NCBI GenBank assembly: GCA_016806145.1
Contig: CP063167.1
Span: 616,501 to 680,500, forward strand
From: Variovorax paradoxus
Lineage (GTDB): Bacteria; Pseudomonadota; Gammaproteobacteria; Burkholderiales; Burkholderiaceae_C
DNA: 64,000 bases
Reading direction: 5' to 3'
Positions within the stretch are counted from its first letter, which is position 1. Each line of letters opens with the position of its first letter. A model generated the notes under the pieces. That model had not been told where the DNA came from. It saw only the letters and a list, made by a program, of their open reading frames with translations, and did not search any database. Of this stretch, positions 1-8,134 are shown piece by piece. A program made the position numbers and the translations under genes.

Positions 1-40
1 CCTGGAAAGCGATGAGGGACATCGATGCTCCGGCCGGCGC

Positions 41-1009
41 TCAGTCGATCACGCGGGTCGCGGACTTGAGCAGCGCGTCGGACAGCGCCAGCCCCTGCCG
101 CCGCGCCGCGGCCTGGTTCACGAGCAGCTCCAGCGTCGGGCTGACCTGCGATGCGATGCTGCCGGGTGCCTCGCCCTTGAGCACGCGCACCACCAGCTTG
201 CCCGACTGGCGGCCGAGGTCGTGGTAGTTGGTGCCGATGCCGAGCGCCGCGCCACGCGCCGCGAGCGAGGGGTCGGCCGCGATCAGCGGCACCCGGCCCT
301 GGTCCGCCACCTTGGCCAGGGCCTCGAAGGCCGAGGTCACGTTGTTGTCGGTCGGCGCGTAGATCGCATCGACCTTGCCGACCAGGCTCTGGGCCGCGCT
401 CGCCACGTCCACGGTGCGCGGCGCGGCACCCTCGATCACGCTCAGGCCGGCCGGCTGCGCGAGCTTCTTGAGCTGCGCGATCGCGGCGACGGAGTTGGCC
501 TCGCCGGGGTTGTAGACCACGCCGATGCGTTTGGCCGTCGGCAGCGCCTGGCGCAGCAGGGCCAGGTGCTTGTCCAGCAGCGGCAGGTCGGACACGCCCG
601 TGACGTTGCCGCCCGTGGCCTCCCACGACTTGACCAGCTTCGCGGCGACCGGATCGGTCACGGCGCTGAACACGATCGGGATCTCGCGCGTCGCCGCGAC
701 CACGGTCTGCGCCGAGGGCGTGGACATCGCGACGATCACGTCGGGCCGGTCGCCGACGAACTTGCGCGCGATCTGGGCCGCGGTCGCGGTGTTGCCCTGC
801 GCGCTCTGGTAGTCCAGCCGCAGGTTCTTGCCGACCACGTAGCCGGCCGCGGCGAGTTCCTCGACGATGCCCTGGCGTGCCGCATCGAGCGCGGGGTGGT
901 CGACGATGGCCGTGACACTGACGCGCGCATCGGCGGCGTGCGCCGGCAGCGCGGCGAAAGGAGCGAGGACGAGCGCGAGCAGCGCCACCCGGAAGGGGCG
1001 TTTCATCAT
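41..1009 (-). CDS. ABC transporter substrate-binding protein (ABC_sub_bind/TrpX-like)
   Basis: This is a 322-residue periplasmic binding protein. A signal peptide is visible at residues 1-25 (basic MMKRPFR, hydrophobic core, then AHA before the mature ADARV). The mature part has the features of the ABC_sub_bind family (TrpX-like, usually amino-acid or aromatic ligands), including the early QGIVEELAAAGY segment and the later PTDNNVTSAFEALAKVA segment. I chose the ATG-ATG at 1009 because GGAG lies 8 bases upstream; the frame is open far beyond it but is then out of register with the real genes. It is last in the visible minus-strand array, after the FAD oxidase, and its permease and ATPase genes would lie left of base 41, outside the window. 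The ligand is not readable from sequence; the homogentisate-type neighbours suggest an aromatic compound. Confidence 0.85.
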   Translation of the reverse strand: MMKRPFRVALLALVLAPFAALPAHAADARVSVTAIVDHPALDAARQGIVEELAAAGYVVGKNLRLDYQSAQGNTATAAQIARKFVGDRPDVIVAMSTPSAQTVVAATREIPIVFSAVTDPVAAKLVKSWEATGGNVTGVSDLPLLDKHLALLRQALPTAKRIGVVYNPGEANSVAAIAQLKKLAQPAGLSVIEGAAPRTVDVASAAQSLVGKVDAIYAPTDNNVTSAFEALAKVADQGRVPLIAADPSLAARGAALGIGTNYHDLGRQSGKLVVRVLKGEAPGSIASQVSPTLELLVNQAAARRQGLALSDALLKSATRVID

Positions 1010-1044
1010 GGGGAGATCTCCAGGGGTTGAGGGGGTCGAAGAAC

Positions 1045-2424
1045 TCAGAAGAACCCGGTGACCTTGCCGGGGTTCAGGATGCCGAGCGGATCGAGCGCGG
1101 CGCGCAGCGCCTGCATGACGCGAAAGCCACCGCCGGCCTCCTCGCGCAGGAACTCGACCTTGCCGTGGCCGATGCCGTGCTCGCCGGTGCAGGTGCCGCC
1201 GACCGCGAGCGCGCGCCGGATCATCCGCGCATAGGCGGCCTTCACGCGCGCGATCTCGGCGGCATCCGACGGGTCCACCATGAAGCACAGGTGGAAGTTG
1301 CCGTCGCCGACATGGCCGCAGATCGGCGCGATCAGCCCTTCGGCCCGCACGTCCTGCTGCGCGGCCTCGATCTGGTCGGCCAGCTCGGAGATCGGCACGC
1401 AGACGTCGGTGGGCAGGCCTTCGGCGCCGGGACGCAGGCCCTTGTTGGCCCACCAGATGTCGTGCCGCGCCTGCCACAGCCGGCTGCGGTCCTCGGGCCG
1501 GTGCGCCCACGCGAAGTCCTGGCCGCCGTGCGAGGCCGCGATCTCGCGCACCACCTTCACCTGGTGCGCGACCTCGGGCTCGCTGCCGTGGAATTCGAAG
1601 AACAGCGTGGGCGCGACCGCCATGCCGAGCCGCGAGTAGCGGTTCACGGCCTCCACCTGCAGCGCGTCGAGCAGTTCGACGCGGCCGAGCTGCACGCCGG
1701 CCTGCAGCGTCTCGATCACGGTGTCGACCGCGGCGCGCAAGGTGCCGAAGGCGCAGGTGGCGGCCGCCACGTGCTCGGGCAGCGCATGCAGGCGCACGGT
1801 CGCCGCCGTCACGATGCCGAGCGTGCCCTCGGCGCCGACGAACAGGCGCGTGAGGTCGTAGCCGGCCGCGGACTTGCGCGCGCGCGTGCCGGTGCGGATC
1901 AGTTCGCCGTCGGGCAGCACCACCTCGAGCGCCATCACGTTCTCGCGCATGGTGCCGTAGCGCATGGCGTTGGTGCCCGAGGCGCGCGTCGACACCATGC
2001 CGCCGATCGATGCGTCCGCGCCCGGATCGACCGGGAACTGCAGGCCGGTGCCGTGCAAGTGCGCGTTGAGGCTCTTGCGGGTCACGCCGGCCTCGACCGT
2101 CGCGTCCATGTCGGCCGTGCGAACGTCGCGGATGCGGTCGAGTCCGCGCGTGTCCAGGCTGATGCCGCCACGCAGCGCCGCGATGTGGCCCTCGCAGGAG
2201 GTGCCGGTGCCGAAGGCCACGAGCGGCACGCGCCGCACGGCGCAGGTGGCGACGATGCGCTGCACCTCGGCCACGTTCTGCGGGAACGCGACCGCGTCGG
2301 GCGGCATCACCGGATGGAAGGTGGTGTCGCGGCCGTGCTGGTCGCGCACGGCCGGCGCCGTGGACAGCCGCTCGCCGAGCCAGCCACGCAGGTCGTCGAT
2401 GCAGGCCAGGGTCGCATCGCTCAT
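1045..2424 (-). CDS. FAD-linked oxidase, D-2-hydroxyacid (D-lactate) dehydrogenase type
   Basis: The protein has 459 residues. The N-terminal half is a PCMH-type FAD-binding domain with FGTGTSCEG at 71-79 and PGADASIGGM at 134-143. The C-terminal half is the FAD-oxidase C domain ending in GTCTGEHGIGHGK near 409-421 and NPGKV at the end. Members of this family (Dld/GlcD-like) oxidise D-2-hydroxyacids and pass electrons to quinone or cytochrome. It overlaps the upstream hydrolase gene by four bases (ATGA), so the two are translated together. A close paralogue of nearly the same length lies at 12269-13678. With HPPD and HmgA in the same array, a 3-aryl-lactate such as 4-hydroxyphenyllactate is a reasonable but unproven substrate. 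Confidence 0.87.
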   Translation of the reverse strand: MSDATLACIDDLRGWLGERLSTAPAVRDQHGRDTTFHPVMPPDAVAFPQNVAEVQRIVATCAVRRVPLVAFGTGTSCEGHIAALRGGISLDTRGLDRIRDVRTADMDATVEAGVTRKSLNAHLHGTGLQFPVDPGADASIGGMVSTRASGTNAMRYGTMRENVMALEVVLPDGELIRTGTRARKSAAGYDLTRLFVGAEGTLGIVTAATVRLHALPEHVAAATCAFGTLRAAVDTVIETLQAGVQLGRVELLDALQVEAVNRYSRLGMAVAPTLFFEFHGSEPEVAHQVKVVREIAASHGGQDFAWAHRPEDRSRLWQARHDIWWANKGLRPGAEGLPTDVCVPISELADQIEAAQQDVRAEGLIAPICGHVGDGNFHLCFMVDPSDAAEIARVKAAYARMIRRALAVGGTCTGEHGIGHGKVEFLREEAGGGFRVMQALRAALDPLGILNPGKVTGFF

Positions 2425-3401
2425 GCGGCCACCGCCTTCTGCTCGATGCGGCCGAACAGCTCGCGGCCGTCGTCGGTGTGGAACGACAGGCCCACGGTGT
2501 CGCCCGGCACCAGGTACGGCGCCAGCGCATCGGGCCCCTGCCCCGCGAGCTGCTGCAGCGTGCGCTGCTCGACGATGCAGGCCACGCCGCGCGCCGCGTC
2601 GCGGTTGGAGACCGTGCCGGCGCCGACGATGCTGCCGGCGCCGAGTCCGCGCGTGCGGGTGGCATAGCGCAGGATGTCGACGAAGCTGAAGTCCTGGTCG
2701 TCGCCGGTGCGCAGCTCACCGCGCACCTGGCCGTTGACCTCGACGCGCAGCCGGCCGAAGGCGCGGCCCTCCCGCCAGTCGGCGCCCAGTTCGTCGGGCG
2801 TGACGGCGAAGGGGCCGAAGGCGCTCGCGGGCTTGCCGTGGAAGAAGCCGAAGCCCTTGGCCAGTTCGCCGGGGATCAGCGCGCGCAGCGAGACGTCGTT
2901 GACCAGCACCAGCAGCCGCACCTGGGCCAGCGCCTGCTCGGGCGTGGGCGCGGGGCCCAGGTCGCCGGTGATCACGGCGAGTTCGCCCTCGAGGTCGGTG
3001 CCCCAGGCCGGGTCGGCGGGGATGTCCTCGCACCAGGCGAGGTTGCGGTCCGACAGCCCCTGGTAGATGACGGGCTCGGTGCGCGCCGACGGCGGCATCT
3101 CGGCGCCGCGCGCGCGGCGCACGCGCTCCATGTGCGACAGGTAGCCGCTGGCATCGACCCACTGGTAGGCGCGCGGCAGCGGCGCCAGCAGCGCCGAGAG
3201 TTCGAGCGGCTGGCCCGCGGCGGGCTCTGCGTCGAGCCGGGCCGCGGCCGCGCGCAGCAGCGGCGCCGCTTGATCCCAGTCGTCGAGCGCGGCCTGCAAG
3301 GTGGGCGCGGCCTCGGGCACTGCGAGGCAGCGCCGCGCATCGGCCGACACCACCACAAGCTGGCCGTCGCGCCGGCCGTTGTTCAGCGTCGCGAGTCTCA
3401 T
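2421..3401 (-). CDS. fumarylacetoacetate hydrolase family protein
   Basis: This is a 326-residue protein of the FAH family, which cleaves a C-C bond in fumarylacetoacetate or related acylpyruvates with a divalent metal. The acidic metal-site region WGTDLEGELAVITG and the FVDILRYATR segment are seen. It is shorter than the ~420-residue classical FahA and belongs to the compact bacterial form with an FAA_hydrolase_N domain. The start at 3401 gives MRLATLNNGRRDG, overlaps the end of hmgA by four bases, and matches the usual N-terminus of this form. Directly after HmgA it probably hydrolyses the ring-cleavage product of homogentisate. A maleylacetoacetate isomerase gene is not in the window. Confidence 0.88.
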   Translation of the reverse strand: MRLATLNNGRRDGQLVVVSADARRCLAVPEAAPTLQAALDDWDQAAPLLRAAAARLDAEPAAGQPLELSALLAPLPRAYQWVDASGYLSHMERVRRARGAEMPPSARTEPVIYQGLSDRNLAWCEDIPADPAWGTDLEGELAVITGDLGPAPTPEQALAQVRLLVLVNDVSLRALIPGELAKGFGFFHGKPASAFGPFAVTPDELGADWREGRAFGRLRVEVNGQVRGELRTGDDQDFSFVDILRYATRTRGLGAGSIVGAGTVSNRDAARGVACIVEQRTLQQLAGQGPDALAPYLVPGDTVGLSFHTDDGRELFGRIEQKAVAA

Positions 3402-4576
3402 GCGGTCACCTGTTCGGTCTTGTCTTCGGGCGCATCGAGGTAGCCGCGCCAGGAGTCGGCATGCTCCGCGCGCTCGAAGGCCGCCATGCCCGGGCCGATG
3501 TCGAGCGGATCGCGCGCATCGATGTTGATGGCGACCTCGTGCAGCTCGGTGCGCGGCGCCGACAGGCTGTTGCGGTAGGCCGCGGGATGCGGCCCGTGCG
3601 GGAAGCCGGCGGGATGGAAGGTCATCGCGCCCGGCCCCATGCCGTCGCGGCTGAAGAAGCGGCCCGCGTGCAGGAACAGCAGCTCGTCGTAGTCGTCGTT
3701 CGAATGGAAGAACGGCACCTTGAGCGCGCCCGGGTCGGTCTCGGCCGGCCGCGGGCAGAAGGTGCAGACGGCCACGCGCTGCGTCAGGAAGGTGGTGTGG
3801 GCCGAGGGCGGCAGATGGTAGCGCGCGCTGAGCACGGGCCGGATGTCGCGCCAGTTGAGGCGCACCGGCGCGAGCGTGCCCTTCCAGCCCAGCGCGTCGA
3901 GCGGGTCGTGCGGATAGGTCAGCGTGGACACGCGGTGCCGCGCCTGGATGCGCACGGCCCACTCGCGCGGCGCGGCGTGCTGCTGCGCGACGAAGGCCTC
4001 GTCGAGCTGCGGCACGTCGAGCACGCCGGCATCGAACAGCGCATGCTCGCCGAGCAGCCCGCGCTCGGGCAGGCGGAAGCTGTCGCCCGTGGCTTCGAGC
4101 AGCAGCAGGAAGGACGGCGCCGCGGGCTCGTAGCGCCAGGCGGTGCCGCGCGGCAGCAGCAGGTAGTCGCCGTCGCGCAGGCGCAGATGGCCATAGTCGC
4201 AGTAGAGATCGCCGCCGCCCTCGTGGACGAACAGCAGCTCGTCGCCGTCGGCGTTGCGCGCCAGGTGGCGCATGGGCGCCGAGGGCTTCCAGCAGCGCAG
4301 CCGCATGTGGGCATTGCCCGCGACCAGCGGCGCGTCGAGCGGGCAGTCGAGGCCCTGCGCGGCGGCCGGCAGCTGGTTGAGGTCGTAGGCGCGCGGGCGG
4401 TGCGGACCGTCCCAGCGCAGCCAGGCCGTGGGCGCATGGCGGTGGTACATGTGCGTGGCCTGGCCGCCGAAGCCCTCGCGGCCGATCTCGCGCTCGTAGG
4501 TGCCGGGCGGGATGTCCGCGTGGGCCTGGCGCGAGGCGATGCCGGCGCGCATGGGAAGGACGATGGGTTTGTTCAT
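3398..4576 (-). CDS. hmgA: homogentisate 1,2-dioxygenase
   Basis: The protein has 392 residues. It opens the ring of homogentisate to maleylacetoacetate using a non-haem Fe(II). By position, the expected ligands are His291 and Glu298 (FHSNDDYDE) and His327 (HPAGFPHGPHP), which matches the H-E-H pattern of the family. The N-terminal cupin half is also present (DGDELLFVHEGGGDL near 110-123). It lies between the YciI-like gene and the hydrolase gene, with HPPD just upstream, so substrate production and cleavage are encoded side by side. It is shorter than the ~430-445-residue HmgA of animals and Pseudomonas but typical for the compact proteobacterial branch. Confidence 0.9.
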   Translation of the reverse strand: MNKPIVLPMRAGIASRQAHADIPPGTYEREIGREGFGGQATHMYHRHAPTAWLRWDGPHRPRAYDLNQLPAAAQGLDCPLDAPLVAGNAHMRLRCWKPSAPMRHLARNADGDELLFVHEGGGDLYCDYGHLRLRDGDYLLLPRGTAWRYEPAAPSFLLLLEATGDSFRLPERGLLGEHALFDAGVLDVPQLDEAFVAQQHAAPREWAVRIQARHRVSTLTYPHDPLDALGWKGTLAPVRLNWRDIRPVLSARYHLPPSAHTTFLTQRVAVCTFCPRPAETDPGALKVPFFHSNDDYDELLFLHAGRFFSRDGMGPGAMTFHPAGFPHGPHPAAYRNSLSAPRTELHEVAINIDARDPLDIGPGMAAFERAEHADSWRGYLDAPEDKTEQVTA

Positions 4577-4583
4577 GGACGGT

Positions 4584-4907
4584 TCACGGGCACTTGCGCA
4601 GTTCGGCCTGCAGGAATTCGGGCGTGTGGGGCGGGGTCATCTGGACCAGCGGCGTGAGCTCGACGGTGGCGAACAGGCCCGCGCGGTTGTAGGGCTCGGC
4701 GTCGATGAAGCGCCGTGCCTCGGCGCGCGAGGCGACCGACAGCGCGACCACCATGCCGGTCGGCTCGCGCACATCGGCGTCGAGCAGCGCCGCGCCGAAC
4801 ACGGTGCGGGGCAGCCAGGCCAGCATGTGGCGGATGTGGTCGGCGCGCAGCGGCAGGCGGTCCTGCGCGCCGCCGGGGCGATAGAGGCAACGGACGAGCC
4901 AGGCCAT
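4584..4907 (-). CDS. YciI-like (YCII-related domain) small protein
   Basis: This is a 107-residue protein with the YCII/muconolactone-isomerase-like ferredoxin fold. Visible family marks are CLYRPGGAQDRLPLRADH near the start and AEPYNRAGLFATVELT near residue 70-85. The start at 4907 is chosen because it lies five bases after the HPPD stop and gives MAWLVRCLY; a longer frame overlaps HPPD. YciI proteins are small dimeric enzymes or binding proteins, mostly of unknown reaction. A paralogue (7780-8118) shares the RPGGAxDRLPxRAxH block and sits beside another arylpyruvate enzyme, which suggests both serve the same chemistry. Function otherwise unknown. Confidence 0.8.
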   Translation of the reverse strand: MAWLVRCLYRPGGAQDRLPLRADHIRHMLAWLPRTVFGAALLDADVREPTGMVVALSVASRAEARRFIDAEPYNRAGLFATVELTPLVQMTPPHTPEFLQAELRKCP

Positions 4908-4911
4908 GGTC

Positions 4912-5976
4912 TCAGTGCGCGTCCGCGCCGGCCTGCTCGCGCTTGATGGCCTCGAACAGCGCCTTGGCATTGCCCTCGCCGAACGAGGTGTCGCCCTTGC
5001 GCTGGATGGCCTCGAAGAAGATCGGCCCGATCATCTTGCGCGTGAAGATCTGCAGCAGGAAGCGCGCCCGCGCGTCGGGGTTCTCGCCGGTGGCGGCGCC
5101 GTCGAGCAGCATGCCCAGCGACTTCATGCGCGCCACGTCCTCGCCATGGCCCGGCAGCCGGGTGTCGAGCGCGTCGTAGTAGGCCGCGGGCGTGGGCAGG
5201 AACTCCACGCCGGCACCGCGCAGCCGCTCGACGCTGGTGTAGAGGTCGTCGCTGAACAGCGCGATGTGCTGGATGCCCTCGCCGTTGTACTCGTCGATGA
5301 ACTCCTGGATCTGCGAGCTGCGGCCCATGGGCGACACCACGGTCACGCAGGCGGTGCTCGCGGGATCGCGCACCGCGATCGTGTCGAAGCCGTTGCTGGC
5401 GTCGCCGGCGACAAACTTGAACACCTCCTCGAAGCCGAAGATGTTCTTGTAGAAGTCCACCCACTGGGGCATGTTGCCCGGGTGCACGCAGTGCGTGACG
5501 TGGTCGACGCGCACGAAGGGGGCGAAGTCCGCGCCGGTGTCGGGCACGGCGGTCGGATCGAACTCGAACTGCGCGTGCAGCGCCGCGAGCGCCGCGTCGT
5601 CGACCAGGTAGAGCGCGCTGCCGCCGATGCCCTGCAGTGCGCAGTCCGGCAGCAGCGACGTCGCCGCCGCGTCGAGCGGCTGCGCGCCGCGCTCGCGGGC
5701 CAGCGTCATCGCACGCGCGCTGTCGGCCACGCGAAAGGCCATGCCGGCGCACGACGGTCCGTGGTGGGCAGCGAATCGCATCGCATGCCCATCCTGGCGC
5801 GTGCCGACGATGAACTCGACACCCGCCTGCCGCATCAGCAGCGCATGCCCCGCGCGGTGCCGCGCGACGGTGCGAAAGCCCATGCGCTCGAGCACGGCGG
5901 CCAGCGCCTGCGGGTCGGGACTTGCGAACTCCATGAACGCGGTGCCGAGCACCTCTGCACGTTCCTTCTGGGTCAT
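4912..5976 (-). CDS. hpd: 4-hydroxyphenylpyruvate dioxygenase
   Basis: The 354-residue protein converts 4-hydroxyphenylpyruvate to homogentisate with loss of CO2. It has two VOC (glyoxalase-like) domains. The Fe(II) facial triad is visible at His159 (VDHVTHCVHPGNM), His237 (GEGIQHIALFSDDLY) and Glu322 (IFFEAIQRKGD), nearly the same numbering as the Pseudomonas enzyme. The C-terminal helix with FGEGNAKALFEAI is also intact. It is separated by 15 bases from the Bug gene upstream and by 4 bases from the YciI gene downstream, so it is part of one operon ending at the hydroxyacid dehydrogenase or beyond. Confidence 0.94.
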   Translation of the reverse strand: MTQKERAEVLGTAFMEFASPDPQALAAVLERMGFRTVARHRAGHALLMRQAGVEFIVGTRQDGHAMRFAAHHGPSCAGMAFRVADSARAMTLARERGAQPLDAAATSLLPDCALQGIGGSALYLVDDAALAALHAQFEFDPTAVPDTGADFAPFVRVDHVTHCVHPGNMPQWVDFYKNIFGFEEVFKFVAGDASNGFDTIAVRDPASTACVTVVSPMGRSSQIQEFIDEYNGEGIQHIALFSDDLYTSVERLRGAGVEFLPTPAAYYDALDTRLPGHGEDVARMKSLGMLLDGAATGENPDARARFLLQIFTRKMIGPIFFEAIQRKGDTSFGEGNAKALFEAIKREQAGADAH

Positions 5977-5991
5977 TGAATTCTCCTGGCT

Positions 5992-6996
5992 TCAGCTGTC
6001 GATGGAAAAACCGGTGGACTGCACGATCGGCGCCCATTTGGCGAGATCGGCGCGCACCATGGCGTCGAGTTCGCGCGGCGTGACCGCGCTCGGCAGGAAG
6101 GCGCGCGCGGCATAGGCCTCCTGCAGCTCCTTCGTGGCCACGGCGTCGCGGATCTGCGCGGCCAGTGCGTTCGCGACGGCCGACGGGGTCTTGGCGGGCG
6201 CCCAGACGGCGAAGTACTCCTGAATGTCGAAGTCGCGAAAGCCGGCCTCGCGCATGGTGGGCGCCTCGGGCAGGTAGGGCGAGCGCGCGGAACCGGTGGT
6301 GGCCAGCACGCGGATGCGCCCTTCCTTCGCGAACGGCAGCGGCTCGCTCAGCACGTTGACCGAGGCCGCGATCTGGCCGCCCACCACGTCCTGGATGGCG
6401 GGCGCGCCGCCCTTGTAGGGCACGTGCGTGAGGTTCATGCCCGCGGCCTTGCCGATCACCACGCCCGCGAAGTGGGCCATCGTGCCTTCGCCCGGCGAGC
6501 CGAAGCTGGCCTTCGACGGATTGGCGTTGCACCACTGCGCGAACTGCTGCACGGTGCGCACCTCGGGCGGCACCGCGGGCCCCACGCTGAGGCCGAACTG
6601 GAAGGTGCACACGGTCGACACCGGCGCGAAGTCCTTGAGCGGGTCGTACGACAGCCGCTTGTAGACGTGCGGATAGATCACCATCACCGAGGCGGGCGCC
6701 AGCACCAGCGCGCTGCCGTCGGCCTCCGCCGCCTTCACGTGGTCCATCGCGAGGCGCCCGCCCGCGCCCACGCGGTTCTCGACGAGCACCACCGGCGCAT
6801 AGCTGCCCTTGATGCGTTCGGCCAGCAGCCGCGCGATCGAATCGCCCGAGCCGCCCGCGGGAAAGCCCATCACGATGCGCGCCGTCTTCGACAGCGTGGG
6901 CGGGGTTTCGGCGGCGGCCGCCAGGGGGAAGACCGGGATCAGCGCACCCGCTGCGGCGCAGGCCGAACCGGCAAGGATGTCGCGACGTCGAATCAT
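5992..6996 (-). CDS. Bug-family tripartite tricarboxylate transporter binding protein
   Basis: This is a 334-residue exported solute-binding protein of the Bug/TctC family. The N-terminus MIRRRDILAGSACAAAGALIP is Tat-like (RRRDI) with a hydrophobic stretch to about residue 28. The mature part carries the usual IVMGFPAGGSGD ligand loop and VENRVGAGGR. It is the first gene of the HPPD/HmgA operon; the MarR-type palindrome at 7044-7056 lies 48 bases upstream of its start. No TctA/TctB pair is adjacent; the only membrane pair in the window is at 41.3-43.3 kb. The ligand is probably an aromatic or keto acid, by context only. Confidence 0.88.
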   Translation of the reverse strand: MIRRRDILAGSACAAAGALIPVFPLAAAAETPPTLSKTARIVMGFPAGGSGDSIARLLAERIKGSYAPVVLVENRVGAGGRLAMDHVKAAEADGSALVLAPASVMVIYPHVYKRLSYDPLKDFAPVSTVCTFQFGLSVGPAVPPEVRTVQQFAQWCNANPSKASFGSPGEGTMAHFAGVVIGKAAGMNLTHVPYKGGAPAIQDVVGGQIAASVNVLSEPLPFAKEGRIRVLATTGSARSPYLPEAPTMREAGFRDFDIQEYFAVWAPAKTPSAVANALAAQIRDAVATKELQEAYAARAFLPSAVTPRELDAMVRADLAKWAPIVQSTGFSIDS

Positions 6997-7043
6997 GGCT
7001 TGTCTCCTTTTTTATGGGGTGCGCCGAATTCTAGGCCTATTCA

Positions 7044-7056
7044 TTTCATTATGAAA
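7044..7056. promoter_or_regulatory. MarR-type palindrome upstream of the Bug-hpd-hmgA operon
   Basis: TTTCAT-T-ATGAAA is a perfect 6-base inverted repeat in an AT-rich stretch that stands out in this GC-rich DNA. It lies between the MarR stop (7184) and the Bug gene start (6996). MarR proteins usually bind 13-20 base palindromes of this kind, so repression by the neighbouring MarR protein is likely but not shown. Confidence 0.5.
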
Positions 7057-7183
7057 CTGTTTCTTTTGGAAATTGATTTCTTGCTTCTGTCCGTGGGCTC
7101 GCCAGCAAGCGAACGCGCACATGCCTCCGCGCGGCGCGGATCGATCGCAAAGGGGGAAGGCGCGGCGCCGGCCGCGCGGGGAT

Positions 7184-7744
7184 TCAGACGGCCGCGGCCG
7201 CCGGCAGTGCGTCGACCGGCGCGAGCTCGCGCCAGTCGCGCGTGTCGTCCAGCGTGGCGTTGGCGCGCGCCACCAGCATCTGCATCGCCGCCTGCACGGT
7301 CTTGAGCTCCTGGGGCGTGAGCGCGCTGGTCAGCTCCTGCTCGATGGCACGCGCCAGCGGCATCACGCGTTCGTACGCGTCGGCGCCGGTCTTGGTCAGG
7401 CGCAGCACGACCTTGCGGCGGTCCTTCGCATCGACGCGGCGCGAGACCAGCTTCTTGGTCACGAGCAGGTTCAGCGCGCGCGTGATGCTGACCTTGTCCA
7501 TGGCCGTGCTCTCCGACAGCTCGGTCGCCGACATCGGCGAGAACGCGACCAGGTTGGCGAGCACGCGCCACTCGACCACGCCGATGCCGAGTTCCTCCGA
7601 GTACATGCGCGCCAGCATGCCGCTCACGCGGTTCGTGATGACCGAGCACTGGTAGGGCAGCCAGTCGTTCAGGCGCAGGATGCCGTCGGGTTGAACGCTG
7701 GCGGCATCGCGGGGCATGGGGGAGGCACTCTCTTTGGACGGCAT
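7184..7744 (-). CDS. MarR-family transcriptional regulator
   Basis: The 186-residue protein has a winged helix-turn-helix of the MarR type. SATELSESTAMDKVSITRALNLL (split here as two adjoining helices, about residues 72-95) is the recognition region, followed by a wing with DAKDRRKVVLRLT. The start is uncertain: ATG at 7744 and ATG at 7717 are both possible and neither has a clear ribosome site; the shorter one would give 177 residues. It follows the YciI gene by 35 bases and so may be the third gene of the oxidoreductase operon. It probably controls the aromatic genes downstream through the palindrome at 7044-7056; its effector is likely an aromatic acid. Confidence 0.87.
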   Translation of the reverse strand: MPSKESASPMPRDAASVQPDGILRLNDWLPYQCSVITNRVSGMLARMYSEELGIGVVEWRVLANLVAFSPMSATELSESTAMDKVSITRALNLLVTKKLVSRRVDAKDRRKVVLRLTKTGADAYERVMPLARAIEQELTSALTPQELKTVQAAMQMLVARANATLDDTRDWRELAPVDALPAAAAV

Positions 7745-7779
7745 GGCCGGGGACTTTAGCGCAGGCACGCCGCGCGGCC

Positions 7780-8118
7780 TCAGTCCGATGCCAAGACCCC
7801 GCGCGCCGCCTCGCGCCGCAGTTCGTGCAGGAAGCCTGCGCGCGGCTCGGGCAGGTAGCCCGTGAAGAGCGTGCGCCGCACCTCGGCGAACAGCCCGGCG
7901 CGCGCATAGGGCTCGCCGGCCAGGAAGTCGTCGGCCTGCGCGGGGTCGTCGGTGGCCAGCAGCAGGTACATGCCGACCAGCTCGCCGTCGGCCAGCAACG
8001 GGCCGCCGTGCAGCACGCGCGCCTGGTTCGCGATCATGTAGTCGAGGTGGACCGCGCGGATCGGCAGGCGGTCCCGCGCGCCGCCGGGGCGGTAGCGGCA
8101 ATCAAGGGCGATGGGCAT
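7780..8118 (-). CDS. YciI-like small protein (second copy)
   Basis: This 112-residue protein has a YCII-related fold. It shares CRYRPGGARDRLPIRAVH and GEPYARAGLFAEVRRT with the 4584-4907 protein but has a different C-terminus (GYLPEPRAGFLHELRREAARG). The gene begins 16 bases after the end of the large oxidoreductase gene and is followed by marR. Its reaction is unknown. Duplicate small YciI proteins beside two arylpyruvate-using enzymes suggest a role with an unstable keto or enol intermediate, but this is inference. Confidence 0.78.
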   Translation of the reverse strand: MPIALDCRYRPGGARDRLPIRAVHLDYMIANQARVLHGGPLLADGELVGMYLLLATDDPAQADDFLAGEPYARAGLFAEVRRTLFTGYLPEPRAGFLHELRREAARGVLASD

Positions 8119-8134
8119 GGCGGGTGCTGCTCGA

